A stretch of DNA of 64,000 bases, taken from positions 1 to 64,000 of the forward strand of contig CAXKVF010000089.1 of assembly GCA_964057225.1 (NCBI GenBank), in the 5' to 3' direction. Source of the stretch: Auanema rhodensis (lineage: Eukaryota; Nematoda; Chromadorea; Rhabditida; Rhabditidae). The position numbers and the translations under genes were made by a program. The notes beneath the pieces were generated by a model. It ran no database searches. It was not told where the DNA came from and saw nothing but the letters and a program-made list of their open reading frames with translations. Positions 39,248 through 53,679 of the stretch are shown here, in pieces; within the stretch, counting starts at the first letter, position 1; each line of letters starts with the position of its first letter.

Positions 39248-41711
39248 GTCATGGTTACCATGAACCAATATCAATAAAAATTTGTTTTTAGACTAATATG
39301 GACATGGGGAATCTAATTTTGAAAACAGCATCTCTTTATCTTTCACGTGAAGCGAGTTACATACCAAGTGCACATCACGTGTACATTTAATTAGCATAAA
39401 TTAAAGTTCACGTAAAATTCAAAGTCATGGTTACCATGCACCAATATCAATAAAAATTTGTTTTTAGACTAATATGGACATGGGGAATCTAATTTTGAAA
39501 ACCGCATCTCTTTATCTTTCACGTGAAGCGAGTTACATACCAAGTGCACATCACGTGTACATTTAATTAGCATAAATTAAAGTTCACGTAAATTTCAAAG
39601 TCATGGTTACCATGCACCAATATCAATAAAAATTTGTTTTTAGACTAATATGGACATGGGGAATGTAATTTTGAAAACCGCATCTCTTTATCTTTCACGT
39701 GGAGCGAGTTACATACCAAGTGCACATCACGTGTACATTTAATTAGCATAAATTAAAGTTCACGTAAATTTCAAAGTCATGGTTACCATGCACCAATATC
39801 AATAAAAATTTGTTTTTAGACTAATATGGACATGGGGAATCTAATTTTGAAAACCGCATCTCTTTATCTTTCACGTGAAGCGAGTTACATACCAAGTGCA
39901 CATCACGTGTACATTTAATTAGCGTAAATTAAAGTTCACGTAAATTTCAAAGTCATGGTTACCATGAACCAATATCAATAAAAATTTGTTTTTAGACTAA
40001 TATGGACATAGGGAATCTAATTTTGAAAACCGCATCTCTTTATCTTTCACGTGAAGCGAGTTACATACCAAGTGCACATCACGTGTACATTTAATTAGCA
40101 TAAATTAAAGTTCACGTAAATTTCAAAGTCATGGTTACCATGAAGCAATATCAATAAAAATTTGTTTTTAGACTAATATGGACATGGGGAATCTAATTTT
40201 GAAAACCGCATCTCTTTATCTTTCACGTGAAGCGAGTTACATACCAAGTGCACATCACGTGTACATTTAATTAGCATAAATTAAAGTTCACGTAAATTTC
40301 AAAGTCATGGTTACCATGCACCAATATCAATAAAAATTTGTTTTTAGACTAATATGGACATGGGGAATCTAATTTTGAAAACCGCATCTCTTTATCTTTC
40401 ACGTGAAGCGAGTTACATACCAAGTGCACATCACGTGTACATTTAATTAGCGTAAATTAAAGTTCACGTAAATTTCAAAGTCATGGTTACCATGAACCAA
40501 TATCAATAAAAATTTGTTTTTAGACTAATATGGACATGGGGAATCTAATTTTGAAAACAGCATCTCTTTATCTTTCACGTGAAGCGAGTTACATACCAAG
40601 TGCACATCACGTGTACATTTAATTAGCATAAATTAAAGTTCACGTAAAATTCAAAGTCATGGTTACCATGCACCAATATCAATAAAAATTTGTTTTTAGA
40701 CTAATATGGACATGGGGAATCTAATTTTGAAAACCGCATCTCTTTATCTTTCACGTGAAGCGAGTTACATACCAAGTGCACATCACGTGTACATTTAATT
40801 AGCATAAATTAAAGTTCACGTAAATTTCAAAGTCATGGTTACCATGCACCAATATCAATAAAAATTTGTTTTTAGACTAATATGGACATGGGGAATGTAA
40901 TTTTGAAAACCGCATCTCTTTATCTTTCACGTGGAGCGAGTTACATACCAAGTGCACATCACGTGTACATTTAATTAGCATAAATTAAAGTTCACGTAAA
41001 TTTCAAAGTCATGGTTACCATGAAGCAATATCAATAAAATCATGTTTTTGGACTAATATGGACATGGGGAATCTAATTTTGAAAACCGCATCTCTTTATC
41101 TTTCACGTGAAGCGAGTTACATATCAAGTGCACATCACGTGTACATTTAATTAGCATAAATTAAAGTTCACGTAAATTTCAAAGTCATGGTTACCATGCA
41201 CCAATATCAATAAAAATTTGTCTTTAGACTAATATGGACATGGGGAATATAATTTTGAAAACCGCATCTCTTTATCTTTCACGTGAAGCGAGTTACATAC
41301 CAAGTGCACATCACGTGTACATTTAATTAGCATAAATTAAAGTTCACGTAAATTTCAAAGTCATGGTTACCATGAAGCAATATCAATAAAATCATGTTTT
41401 TGGACTAATATGGACATGGGGAATCTAATTTTGAAAACCGCATCTCTTTATCTTTCACGTGAAGCGAGTTACATATCAAGTGCACATCACGTGTACATTT
41501 AATTAGCATAAATTAAAGTTCACGTAAATTTCAAAGTCATGGTTACCATGAACCAATATCAATAAAAATTTGTTTTTAGACTAATATGGACATGGGGAAT
41601 CTAATTTTGAAAACCGCATCTCTTTATCTTTCACGTGAAGCGAGTGACATACCAAGTGCACATCACGTGTACATTTAATTAGCATAAATTAAAGTTCACG
41701 TAAATTTCAAA
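39248..41711. repeat. Mosaic copy of repeats A and B (14 monomers)
   Basis: It holds C80-to-A/T170-to-A at 39248 and 40480, C66-to-G/A103-to-G at 39600 and 40832, A149-to-G at 39776, G59-to-A at 39952 and GAAGC at 40128. These are followed by an extra A149-to-G monomer at 40304, so this unit has seven monomers instead of six. The AAAATCATG type at 41008 and 41360 flanks the T39-to-C/C66-to-A monomer at 41184. The monomer at 41536 has T111 to G (GAGTGACAT), seen once. Confidence 0.85.
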
Positions 41712-43823
41712 GTCATGGTTACCATGCACCAATATCAATAAAAATTTGTTTTTAGACTAATATGGACATGGGGAATCTAATTGTGAAAACCGCATCTCTT
41801 TATCTTTCACGTGAAGCGAGTTACATACCAAGTGCACATCACGTGTACATTTAATTAGCATAAATTAAAGTTCACGTAAATTTCAAAGTCATGGTTACCA
41901 TGAACCAATATCAATAAAAATTTGTTTTTAGACTAATATGGACATGGGGAATCTAATTTTGAAAACCGCATCTCTTTATCTTTCACGTGAAGCGAGTTAC
42001 ATACCAAGTGCACATCACGTGTACATTTAATTAGCATAAATTAAAGTTCACGTAAATTTCAAAGTCATGGTTACCATGAACCAATATCAATAAAAATTTG
42101 TTTTTAGACTAATATGGACATGGGGAATCTAATTTTGAAAACCGCATCTCTTTATCTTTCACGTGAAGCGAGTTACATACCAAGTGCACATCACGTGTAC
42201 ATTTAATTAGCATAAATTAAAGTTCACGTAAATTTCAAAGTCATGGTTACCATGCACCTATATCAATAAAAATTTGTTTTTAGACTAATATGGACATGGG
42301 GAATCTAATTTTGAAAACCGCATCTCTTTATCTTTCACGTGAAGCGAGTTACATACCAAGTGCACATCACGTGTACATTTAATTAGCATAAATTAAAGTT
42401 CACGTAAATTTCAAAGTCATGGTTACCATGCACCAATATCAATAAAAATTTGTTTTTAGACTAATATGGACATGGGGAATCTAATTTTGAAAACCGCATC
42501 TCTTTATCTTTCACGTGAAGCGAGTTACATACCAAGTGCACATCACGTGTACATTTAATTAGCGTAAATTAAAGTTCACGTAAATTTCAAAGTCATGGTT
42601 ACCATGAACCAATATCAATAAAAATTTGTTTTCAGACTAATATGGACATGGGGAATCTAATTTTGAAAACCGCATCTCTTTATCTTTCACGTGAAGCGAG
42701 TTACATACCAAGTGCACATCACGTGTACATTTAATTAGCATAAATTAAAGTTCACGTAAATTTCAAAGTCATGGTTACCATGCACCAATATCAATAAAAA
42801 TTTGTTTTTAGACTAATATGGACATGGGGAATCTAATTGTGAAAACCGCATCTCTTTATCTTTCACGTGAAGCGAGTTACATACCAAGTGCACATCACGT
42901 GTACATTTAATTAGCATAAATTAAAGTTCACGTAAATTTCAAAGTCATGGTTACCATGAACCAATATCAATAAAAATTTGTTTTTAGACTAATATGGACA
43001 TGGGGAATCTAATTTTGAAAACCGCATCTCTTTATCTTTCACGTGAAGCGAGTTACATACCAAGTGCACATCACGTGTACATTTAATTAGCATAAATTAA
43101 AGTTCACGTAAATTTCAAAGTCATGGTTACCATGAACCAATATCAATAAAAATTTGTTTTTAGACTAATATGGACATGGGGAATCTAATTTTGAAAACCG
43201 CATCTCTTTATCTTTCACGTGAAGCGAGTTACATACCAAGTGCACATCACGTGTACATTTAATTAGCATAAATTAAAGTTCACGTAAATTTCAAAGTCAT
43301 GGTTACCATGCACCTATATCAATAAAAATTTGTTTTTAGACTAATATGGACATGGGGAATCTAATTTTGAAAACCGCATCTCTTTATCTTTCACGTGAAG
43401 CGAGTTACATACCAAGTGCACATCACGTGTACATTTAATTAGCATAAATTAAAGTTCACGTAAATTTCAAAGTCATGGTTACCATGCACCAATATCAATA
43501 AAAATTTGTTTTTAGACTAATATGGACATGGGGAATCTAATTTTGAAAACCGCATCTCTTTATCTTTCACGTGAAGCGAGTTACATACCAAGTGCACATC
43601 ACGTGTACATTTAATTAGCGTAAATTAAAGTTCACGTAAATTTCAAAGTCATGGTTACCATGAACCAATATCAATAAAAATTTGTTTTTAGACTAATATG
43701 GACATGGGGAATCTAATTTTGAAAACCGCATCTCTTTATCTTTCACGTGAAGCGAGTTACATACCAAGTGCACATCACGTGTACATTTAATTAGCATAAA
43801 TTAAAGTTCACGTAAATTTCAAA
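41712..43823. repeat. Six-monomer higher-order repeat C, two tandem copies (1056 bp each)
   Basis: Copies 41712-42767 and 42768-43823 read T73-to-G, GAACC, GAACC, A20-to-T, A149-to-G, GAACC. The first copy has T42 to C (TTTTCAG) in its last monomer near 42633. The same order begins the 34497 block. Confidence 0.87.
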
Positions 43824-44703
43824 GTCATGGTTACCATGCACCAATATCAATAAAAATTTGTTTTTAGACTAATATGGACATGGGGAATCTAATTTTGAAA
43901 ACCGCATCTCTTTATCTTTCACGTGAAGCGAGTTACATACCAAGTGCACATCACGTGTACATTTAATTAGCATAAATTAAAGTTCACGTAAATTTCAAAG
44001 TCATGGTTACCATGAACCAATATCAATAAAAATTTGTTTTTAGACTAATATGGACATGGGGAATCTAATTTTGAAAACTGCATCTCTTCATCTTTCACGT
44101 GAAGCGAGTTACATACCAAGTGCACATCACGTGTACATTTAATTAGCATAAATTAAAGTTCACGTAAATTTCAAAGTCATGGTTACCATGCACCAATATC
44201 AATAAAAATTTGTTTTTAGACTAATATGGACATGGGGAATCTAATTTTGAAAACCGCATCTCTTTATCTTTCACGTGAAGCGAGTTACATACCAAGTGCA
44301 CATCACGTGTACATTTAATTAGCATAAATTAAAGTTCACGTAAATTTCAAAGTCATGGTTACCATGCACCAATATCAATAAAAATTTGTTTTTAGACTAA
44401 TATGGACATGGGGAATCTAATTTTGAAAACCGCATCTCTTTATCTTTCACGTGAAGCGAGTTACATACCAAGTGCACATCACGTGTACATTTAATTAGCA
44501 TAAATTAAAGTTCACGTAAATTTCAAAGTCATGGTTACCATGCACCAATATCAATAAAAATTTGTTTTTAGACTAATATGGACATGGGGAATCTAATTTT
44601 GAAAACCGCATCTCTTTATCTTTCACGTGAAGCGAGTTACATACCAAGTGCACATCACGTGTACATTTAATTAGCGTAAATTAAAGTTCACGTAAATTTC
44701 AAA
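42768..44703. repeat. 11-monomer block, copy 2 (copy of 34497-36432)
   Basis: All 11 monomers match the subtype order of 34497-36432, including T73 to G, A20 to T, the C80-to-T/T90-to-C monomer at 44000 and both A149-to-G monomers (43472, 44528). It overlaps the end of repeat C and the start of the 16-monomer repeat. Confidence 0.85.
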
Positions 44704-47700
44704 GTCATGGTTACCATGAACCAATATCAATAAAAATTTGTTTTTAGACTAATATGGACATGGGGAATCTAATTTTGAAAACCGCATCTCTTTATCTTTC
44801 ACGTGAAGCGAGTTACATACCAAGTGCACATCACGTGTACATTTAATTAGCATAAATTAAAGTTCACGTAAATTTCAAAGTCATGGTTACCATGAACCAA
44901 TATCAATAAAAATTTGTTTTTAGACTAATATGGACATGGGGAATCTAATTTTGAAAACCGCATCTCTTTATCTTTCACGTGAAGCGAGTTACATACCAAG
45001 TGCACATCACGTGTACATTTAATTAGCATAAATTAAAGTTCACGTAAATTTCAAAGTCATGGTTACCATGAACCAATATCAATAAAAATTTGTTTTTAGA
45101 CTAATATGGACATGGGGAATCTAATTTTGAAAACCGCATCTCTTTATCTTTCACGTGAAGCGAGTTACATACCAAGTGCACATCACGTGTACATTTAATT
45201 AGCATAAATTAAAGTTCACGTAAATTTCAAAGTCATGGTTACCATGCACCAATATCAATAAAAATTTGTTTTTAGACTAATATGGACATGGGGAATCTAA
45301 TTTTGAAAACCGCATCTCTTTATCTTTCACGTGAAGCGAGTTACATACCAAGTGCACATCACGTGTACATTTAATTAGCATAAATTAAAGTTCACGTAAA
45401 TTTCAAAGTCATGGTTACCATGAACCAATATCAATAAAAATTTGTTTTTAGACTAATATGGACATGGAGAATCTAATTTTGAAAACCGCATCTCTTTATC
45501 TTTCACGTGAAGCGAGTTACATACCAAGTGCACATCACGTGTACATTTAATTAGCATAAATTAAAGTTCACGTAAATTTCAAAGTCATGGTTACCATGAA
45601 CCAATATCAATAAAAATTTGTTTTTAGACTAATATGGACATGGGGAATCTAATTTTGAAAACCGCATCTCTTTATCTTTCACGTGAAGCGAGTTACATAC
45701 CAAGTGCACATCACGTGTACATTTAATTAGCATAAATTAAAGTTCACGTAAATTTCAAAGTCATGGTTACCATGCACCAATATCAATAAAAATTTGTTTT
45801 TAGACTAATATGGACATGGGGAATCTAATTTTGAAAACCGCATCTCTTTATCTTTCACGTGAAGCGAGTTACATACCAAGTGCACATCACGTGTACATTT
45901 AATTAGCATAAATTAAAGTTCACGTAAATTTCAAAGTCATGGTTACCATGAACCAATATCAATAAAAATTTGTTTTTAGACTAATATGGACATGGGGAAT
46001 CTAATTTTGAAAACCGCATCTCTTTATCTTTCACGTGAAGCGAGTTACATACCAAGTGCACATCACGTGTACATTTAATTAGCATAAATTAAAGTTCACG
46101 TAAATTTCAAAGTCATGGTTACCATGCACCAATATCAATAAAAATTTGTTTTTAGACTAATATGGACATGGGAAATCTAATTTTGAAAACCGCATCTCTT
46201 TATCTTTCACGTGAAGCGAGTTACATACCAAGTGCACATCACGTGTACATTTAATTAGCATAAATTAAAGTTCACGTAAATTTCAAAGTCATGGTTACCA
46301 TGCACCAATATCAATAAAAATTTGTTTTTAGACTAATATGGACATGGGGAATCTAATTTTGAAAACCGCATCTCTTTATCTTTCACGTGAAGCGAGTTAC
46401 ATACCAATTGCACATCACGTGTACATTTAATTAGCGTAAATTAAAGTTCACGTAAATTTCAAAGTCATGGTTACCATGAACCAATATCAATAAAAATTTG
46501 TTTTTAGACTAATATGGACATGGGGAATCTAATTTTGAAAACCGCATCTCTTTATCTTTCACGTGAAGCGAGTTACATACCAAGTGCACATCACGTGTAC
46601 ATTTAATTAGCATAAATTAAAGTTCACGTAAATTTCAAAGTCATGGTTACCATGCACCAATATCAATAAAAATTTGTTTTTAGACTAATATGGACATGGG
46701 GAATCTAATTTTGAAAACCGCATCTCTTTATCTTTCACGTGAAGCGAGTTACATACCAAGTGCACATCACGTGTACATTTAATTAGCATAAATTAAAGTT
46801 CACGTAAATTTCAAAGTCATGGTTACCATGAACCAATATCAATAAAAATTTGTTTTTAGACTAATATGGACATGGGGAATCTAATTTTGAAAACTGCATC
46901 TCTTCATCTTTCACGTGAAGCGAGTTACATACCAAGTGCACATCACGTGTACATTTAATTAGCATAAATTAAAGTTCACGTAAATTTCAAAGTCATGGTT
47001 ACCATGCACCAATATCAATAAAAATTTGTTTTTAGACTAATATGGACATGGGGAATCTAATTTTGAAAACCGCATCTCTTTATCTTTCACGTTAAGCGAG
47101 TTACATACCAAGTGCACATCACGTGTACATTTAATTAGCATAAATTAAAGTTCACGTAAATTTCAAAGTCATGGTTACCATGCACCAATATCAATAAAAA
47201 TTTGTCTTTAGACTAATATGGACATGGGGAATCTAATTTTGAAAACCGCATCTCTTTATCTTTCACGTGAAGCGAGTTACATACCAAGTGCACATCACGT
47301 GTACATTTAATTAGCATAAATTAAAGTTCACGTAAATTTCAAAGTCATGGTTACCATGCACCAATATCAATAAAAATTTGTTTTTAGACTAATATGGACA
47401 TGGGGAATCTAATTTTGAAAACCGCATCTCTTTATCTTTCACGTGAAGCGAGTTACATACCAAGTGCACATCACGTGTACATTTAATTAGCGTAAATTAA
47501 AGTTCACGTAAATTTCAAAGTCATGGTTACCATGAACCAATATCAATAAAAATTTGTTTTTAGACTAATATGGACATGGGGAATCTAATTTTGAAAACCG
47601 CATCTCTTTATCTTTCACGTGAAGCGAGTTACATACCAAGTGCACATCACGTGTACATTTAATTAGCATAAATTAAAGTTCACGTAAATTTCAAAGTCAT

Positions 47701-50159
47701 GGTTACCATGAAGCAATATCAATAAAAATTTGTTTTTAGACTAATATGGACATGGGGAATCTAATTTTGAAAACCGCATCTCTTTATCTTTCACGTGAAG
47801 CGAGTTACATACCAAGTGCACATCACGTGTACATTTAATTAGCATAAATTAAAGTTCACGTAAATTTCAAAGTCATGGTTACCATGAACCAATATCAATA
47901 AAAATTTGTTTTTAGACTAATATGGACATGGGGAATCTAATTTTGAAAACCGCATCTCTTTATCTTTCACGTGAAGCGAGTTACATACCAAGTGCACATC
48001 ACGTGTACATTTAATTAGCATAAATTAAAGTTCACGTAAATTTCAAAGTCATGGTTACCATGCACCAATATCAATAAAAATTTGTTTTTAGACTAATATG
48101 GACATGGGGAATCTAATTTTGAAAACCGCATCTCTTTATCTTTCACGTGAAGCGAGTTACATACCAAGTGCACATCACGTGTACATTTAATTAGCATAAA
48201 TTAAAGTTCACGTAAATTTCAAAGTCATGGTTACCATGAACCAATATCAATAAAAATTTGTTTTTAGACTAATATGGACATGGAGAATCTAATTTTGAAA
48301 ACCGCATCTCTTCATCTTTCACGTGAAGCGAGTTACATACCAAGTGCACATCACGTGTACATTTAATTAGCATAAATTAAAGTTCACGTAAATTTCAAAG
48401 TCATGGTTACCATGAACCAATATCAATAAAAATTTGTTTTTAGACTAATATGGACATGGGGAATCTAATTTTGAAAACCGCATCTCTTTATCTTTCACGT
48501 GAAGCGAGTTACATACCAAGTGCACATCACGTGTACATTTAATTAGCATAAATTAAAGTTCACGTAAATTTCAAAGTCATGGTTACCATGCACCAATATC
48601 AATAAAAATTTGTTTTTAGACTAATATGGACATGGGGAATCTAATTTTGAAAACCGCATCTCTTTATCTTTCACGTGAAGCGAGTTACATACCAAGTGCA
48701 CATCACGTGTACATTTAATTAGCATAAATTAAAGTTCACGTAAATTTCAAAGTCATGGTTACCATGAACCAATATCAATAAAAATTTGTTTTTAGACTAA
48801 TATGGACATGGGGAATCTAATTTTGAAAACCGCATCTCTTTATCTTTCACGTGAAGCGAGTTACATACCAAGTGCACATCACGTGTACATTTAATTAGCA
48901 TAAATTAAAGTTCACGTAAATTTCAAAGTCATGGTTACCATGCACCAATATCAATAAAAATTTGTTTTTAGACTAATATGGACATGGGGAATCTAATTTT
49001 GAAAACCGCATCTCTTTATCTTTCACGTGAAGCGAGTTACATACCAAGTGCACATCACGTGTACATTTAATTAGCATAAATTAAAGTTCACGTAAATTTC
49101 AAAGTCATGGTTACCATGCACCAATATCAATAAAAATTTGTTTTTAGACTAATATGGACATGGGGAATCTAATTTTGAAAACCGCATCTCTTTATCTTTC
49201 ACGTGAAGCGAGTTACATACCAAGTGCACATCACGTGTACATTTAATTAGCGTAAATTAAAGTTCACGTAAATTTCAAAGTCATGGTTACCATGAACCAA
49301 TATCAATAAAAATTTGTTTTTAGACTAATATGGACATGGGGAATCTAATTTTGAAAACCGCATCTCTTTATCTTTCACGTGAAGCGAGTTACATACCAAG
49401 TGCACATCACGTGTACATTTAATTAGCATAAATTAAAGTTCACGTAAATTTCAAAGTCATGGTTACCATGCACCAATATCAATAAAAATTTGTTTTTAGA
49501 CTAATATGGACATGGGGAATCTAATTTTGAAAACCGCATCTCTTTATCTTTCACGTGAAGCGAGTTACATACCAAGTGCACATCACGTGTACATTTAATT
49601 AGCATAAATTAAAGTTCACGTAAATTTCAAAGTCATGGTTACCATGAACCAATATCAATAAAAATTTGTTTTTAGACTAATATGGACATGGGGAATCTAA
49701 TTTTGAAAACTGCATCTCTTCATCTTTCACGTGAAGCGAGTTACATACCAAGTGCACATCACGTGTACATTTAATTAGCATAAATTAAAGTTCACGTAAA
49801 TTTCAAAGTCATGGTTACCATGCACCAATATCAATAAAAATTTGTTTTTAGACTAATATGGACATGGGGAATCTAATTTTGAAAACCGCATCTCTTTATC
49901 TTTCACGTGAAGCGAGTTACATACCAAGTGCACATCACGTGTACATTTAATTAGCATAAATTAAAGTTCACGTAAATTTCAAAGTCATGGTTACCATGCA
50001 CCAATATCAATAAAAATTTGTTTTTAGACTAATATGGACATGGGGAATCTAATTTTGAAAACCGCATCTCTTTATCTTTCACGTGAAGCGAGTTACATAC
50101 CAAGTGCACATCACGTGTACATTTAATTAGCATAAATTAAAGTTCACGTAAATTTCAAA
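43120..50159. repeat. 16-monomer higher-order repeat (2816 bp), two full copies and half a third
   Basis: Copies are 43120-45935, 45936-48751 and 48752-50159 (8 monomers). Shared landmarks are A149 to G in monomer 3 (43472, 46288, 49104), C80 to T plus T90 to C in monomer 6 (44000, 46816, 49632), A149 to G in monomer 9 (44528, 47344) and G61 to A in monomer 14 (45408, 48224). Copies have since gained private changes, for example G121 to T in 46288, G102 to T in 46992, T39 to C in 47168 and GAAGC at 47696. The third copy breaks off at 50160, where the C80-to-T monomer reappears after only 3 monomers. Confidence 0.85.
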
Positions 50160-51919
50160 GTCATGGTTACCATGAACCAATATCAATAAAAATTTGTTTT
50201 TAGACTAATATGGACATGGGGAATCTAATTTTGAAAACTGCATCTCTTCATCTTTCACGTGAAGCGAGTTACATACCAAGTGCACATCACGTGTACATTT
50301 AATTAGCATAAATTAAAGTTCACGTAAATTTCAAAGTCATGGTTACCATGCACCAATATCAATAAAAATTTGTTTTTAGACTAATATGGACATGGGGAAT
50401 CTAATTTTGAAAACCGCATCTCTTTATCTTTCACGTTAAGCGAGTTACATACCAAGTGCACATCACGTGTACATTTAATTAGCATAAATTAAAGTTCACG
50501 TAAATTTCAAAGTCATGGTTACCATGCACCAATATCAATAAAAATTTGTCTTTAGACTAATATGGACATGGGGAATCTAATTTTGAAAACCGCATCTCTT
50601 TATCTTTCACGTGAAGCGAGTTACATACCAAGTGCACATCACGTGTACATTTAATTAGCATAAATTAAAGTTCACGTAAATTTCAAAGTCATGGTTACCA
50701 TGCACCAATATCAATAAAAATTTGTTTTTAGACTAATATGGACATGGGGAATCTAATTTTGAAAACCGCATCTCTTTATCTTTCACGTGAAGCGAGTTAC
50801 ATACCAAGTGCACATCACGTGTACATTTAATTAGCGTAAATTAAAGTTCACGTAAATTTCAAAGTCATGGTTACCATGAAGCAATATCAATAAAAATTTG
50901 TTTTTAGACTAATATGGACATGGGGAATCTAATTTTGAAAACCGCATCTCTTTATCTTTCACGTGAAGCGAGTTACATACCAAGTGCACATCACGTGTAC
51001 ATTTAATTAGCATAAATTAAAGTTCACGTAAATTTCAAAGTCATGGTTACCATGAACCAATATCAATAAAAATTTGTTTTTAGACTAATATGGACATGGG
51101 GAATCTAATTTTGAAAACCGCATCTCTTTATCTTTCACGTGAAGCGAGTTACATACCAAGTGCACATCACGTGTACATTTAATTAGCATAAATTAAAGTT
51201 CACGTAAATTTCAAAGTCATGGTTACCATGCACCAATATCAATAAAAATTTGTTTTTAGACTAATATGGACATGGGGAATCTAATTTTGAAAACCGCATC
51301 TCTTTATCTTTCACGTGAAGCGAGTTACATACCAAGTGCACATCACGTGTACATTTAATTAGCATAAATTAAAGTTCACGTAAATTTCAAAGTCATGGTT
51401 ACCATGAACCAATATCAATAAAAATTTGTTTTTAGACTAATATGGACATGGGGAATCTAATTTTGAAAACCGCATCTCTTTATCTTTCACGTGAAGCGAG
51501 TTACATACCAAGTGCACATCACGTGTACATTTAATTAGCATAAATTAAAGTTCACGTAAATTTCAAAGTCATGGTTACCATGAACCAATATCAATAAAAA
51601 TTTGTTTTTAGACTAATATGGACATGGGGAATCTAATTTTGAAAACCGCATCTCTTTATCTTTCACGTGAAGCGAGTTACATACCAAGTGCACATCACGT
51701 GTACATTTAATTAGCATAAATTAAAGTTCACGTAAATTTCAAAGTCATGGTTACCATGAACCAATATCAATAAAAATTTGTTTTTAGACTAATATGGACA
51801 TGGGGAATCTAATTGTGAAAACCGCATCTCTTTATCTTTCACGTGAAGCGAGTTACATACCAAGTGCACATCACGTGTACATTTAATTAGCATAAATTAA
51901 AGTTCACGTAAATTTCAAA
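50160..51919. repeat. 10-monomer tandem repeat, copy 1 (1760 bp)
   Basis: Order is C80 to T with T90 to C, G102 to T (CACGTTAAG), T39 to C, A149 to G, GAAGC, GAACC, GCACC, GAACC, GAACC, GAACC with T73 to G. Its first four monomers are also at 46816-47519, so it arose from the second copy of the 16-monomer repeat. Confidence 0.88.
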
Positions 51920-53679
51920 GTCATGGTTACCATGAACCAATATCAATAAAAATTTGTTTTTAGACTAATATGGACATGGGGAATCTAATTTTGAAAACTG
52001 CATCTCTTCATCTTTCACGTGAAGCGAGTTACATACCAAGTGCACATCACGTGTACATTTAATTAGCATAAATTAAAGTTCACGTAAATTTCAAAGTCAT
52101 GGTTACCATGCACCAATATCAATAAAAATTTGTTTTTAGACTAATATGGACATGGGGAATCTAATTTTGAAAACCGCATCTCTTTATCTTTCACGTTAAG
52201 CGAGTTACATACCAAGTGCACATCACGTGTACATTTAATTAGCATAAATTAAAGTTCACGTAAATTTCAAAGTCATGGTTACCATGCACCAATATCAATA
52301 AAAATTTGTCTTTAGACTAATATGGACATGGGGAATCTAATTTTGAAAACCGCATCTCTTTATCTTTCACGTGAAGCGAGTTACATACCAAGTGCACATC
52401 ACGTGTACATTTAATTAGCATAAATTAAAGTTCACGTAAATTTCAAAGTCATGGTTACCATGCACCAATATCAATAAAAATTTGTTTTTAGACTAATATG
52501 GACATGGGGAATCTAATTTTGAAAACCGCATCTCTTTATCTTTCACGTGAAGCGAGTTACATACCAAGTGCACATCACGTGTACATTTAATTAGCGTAAA
52601 TTAAAGTTCACGTAAATTTCAAAGTCATGGTTACCATGAAGCAATATCAATAAAAATTTGTTTTTAGACTAATATGGACATGGGGAATCTAATTTTGAAA
52701 ACCGCATCTCTTTATCTTTCATGTGAAGCGAGTTACATACCAAGTGCACATCACGTGTACATTTAATTAGCATAAATTAAAGTTCACGTAAATTTCAAAG
52801 TCATGGTTACCATGAACCAATATCAATAAAAATTTGTTTTTAGACTAATATGGACATGGGGAATCTAATTTTGAAAACCGCATCTCTTTATCTTTCACGT
52901 GAAGCGAGTTACATACCAAGTGCACATCACGTGTACATTTAATTAGCATAAATTAAAGTTCACGTAAATTTCAAAGTCATGGTTACCATGCACCAATATC
53001 AATAAAAATTTGTTTTTAGACTAATATGGACATGGGGAATCTAATTTTGAAAACCGCATCTCTTTATCTTTCACGTGAAGCGAGTTACATACCAAGTGCA
53101 CATCACGTGTACATTTAATTAGCATAAATTAAAGTTCACGTAAATTTCAAAGTCATGGTTACCATGAACCAATATCAATAAAAATTTGTTTTTAGACTAA
53201 TATGGACATGGGGAATCTAATTTTGAAAACCGCATCTCTTTATCTTTCACGTGAAGCGAGTTACATACCAAGTGCACATCACGTGTACATTTAATTAGCA
53301 TAAATTAAAGTTCACGTAAATTTCAAAGTCATGGTTACCATGAACCAATATCAATAAAAATTTGTTTTTAGACTAATATGGACATGGGGAATCTAATTTT
53401 GAAAACCGCATCTCTTTATCTTTCACGTGAAGCGAGTTACATACCAAGTGCACATCACGTGTACATTTAATTAGCATAAATTAAAGTTCACGTAAATTTC
53501 AAAGTCATGGTTACCATGAACCAATATCAATAAAAATTTGTTTTTAGACTAATATGGACATGGGGAATCTAATTTTGAAAACCGCATCTCTTTATCTTTC
53601 ACGTGAAGCGAGTTACATACCAAGTGCACATCACGTGTACATTTAATTAGCATAAATTAAAGTTCACGTAAATTTCAAA
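51920..53679. repeat. 10-monomer tandem repeat, copy 2 (1760 bp)
   Basis: It matches copy 1 in order. The two differences found are C to T at 52722, turning CACGTG into CATGTG, and absence of T73 to G in the tenth monomer (53504). Confidence 0.88.
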
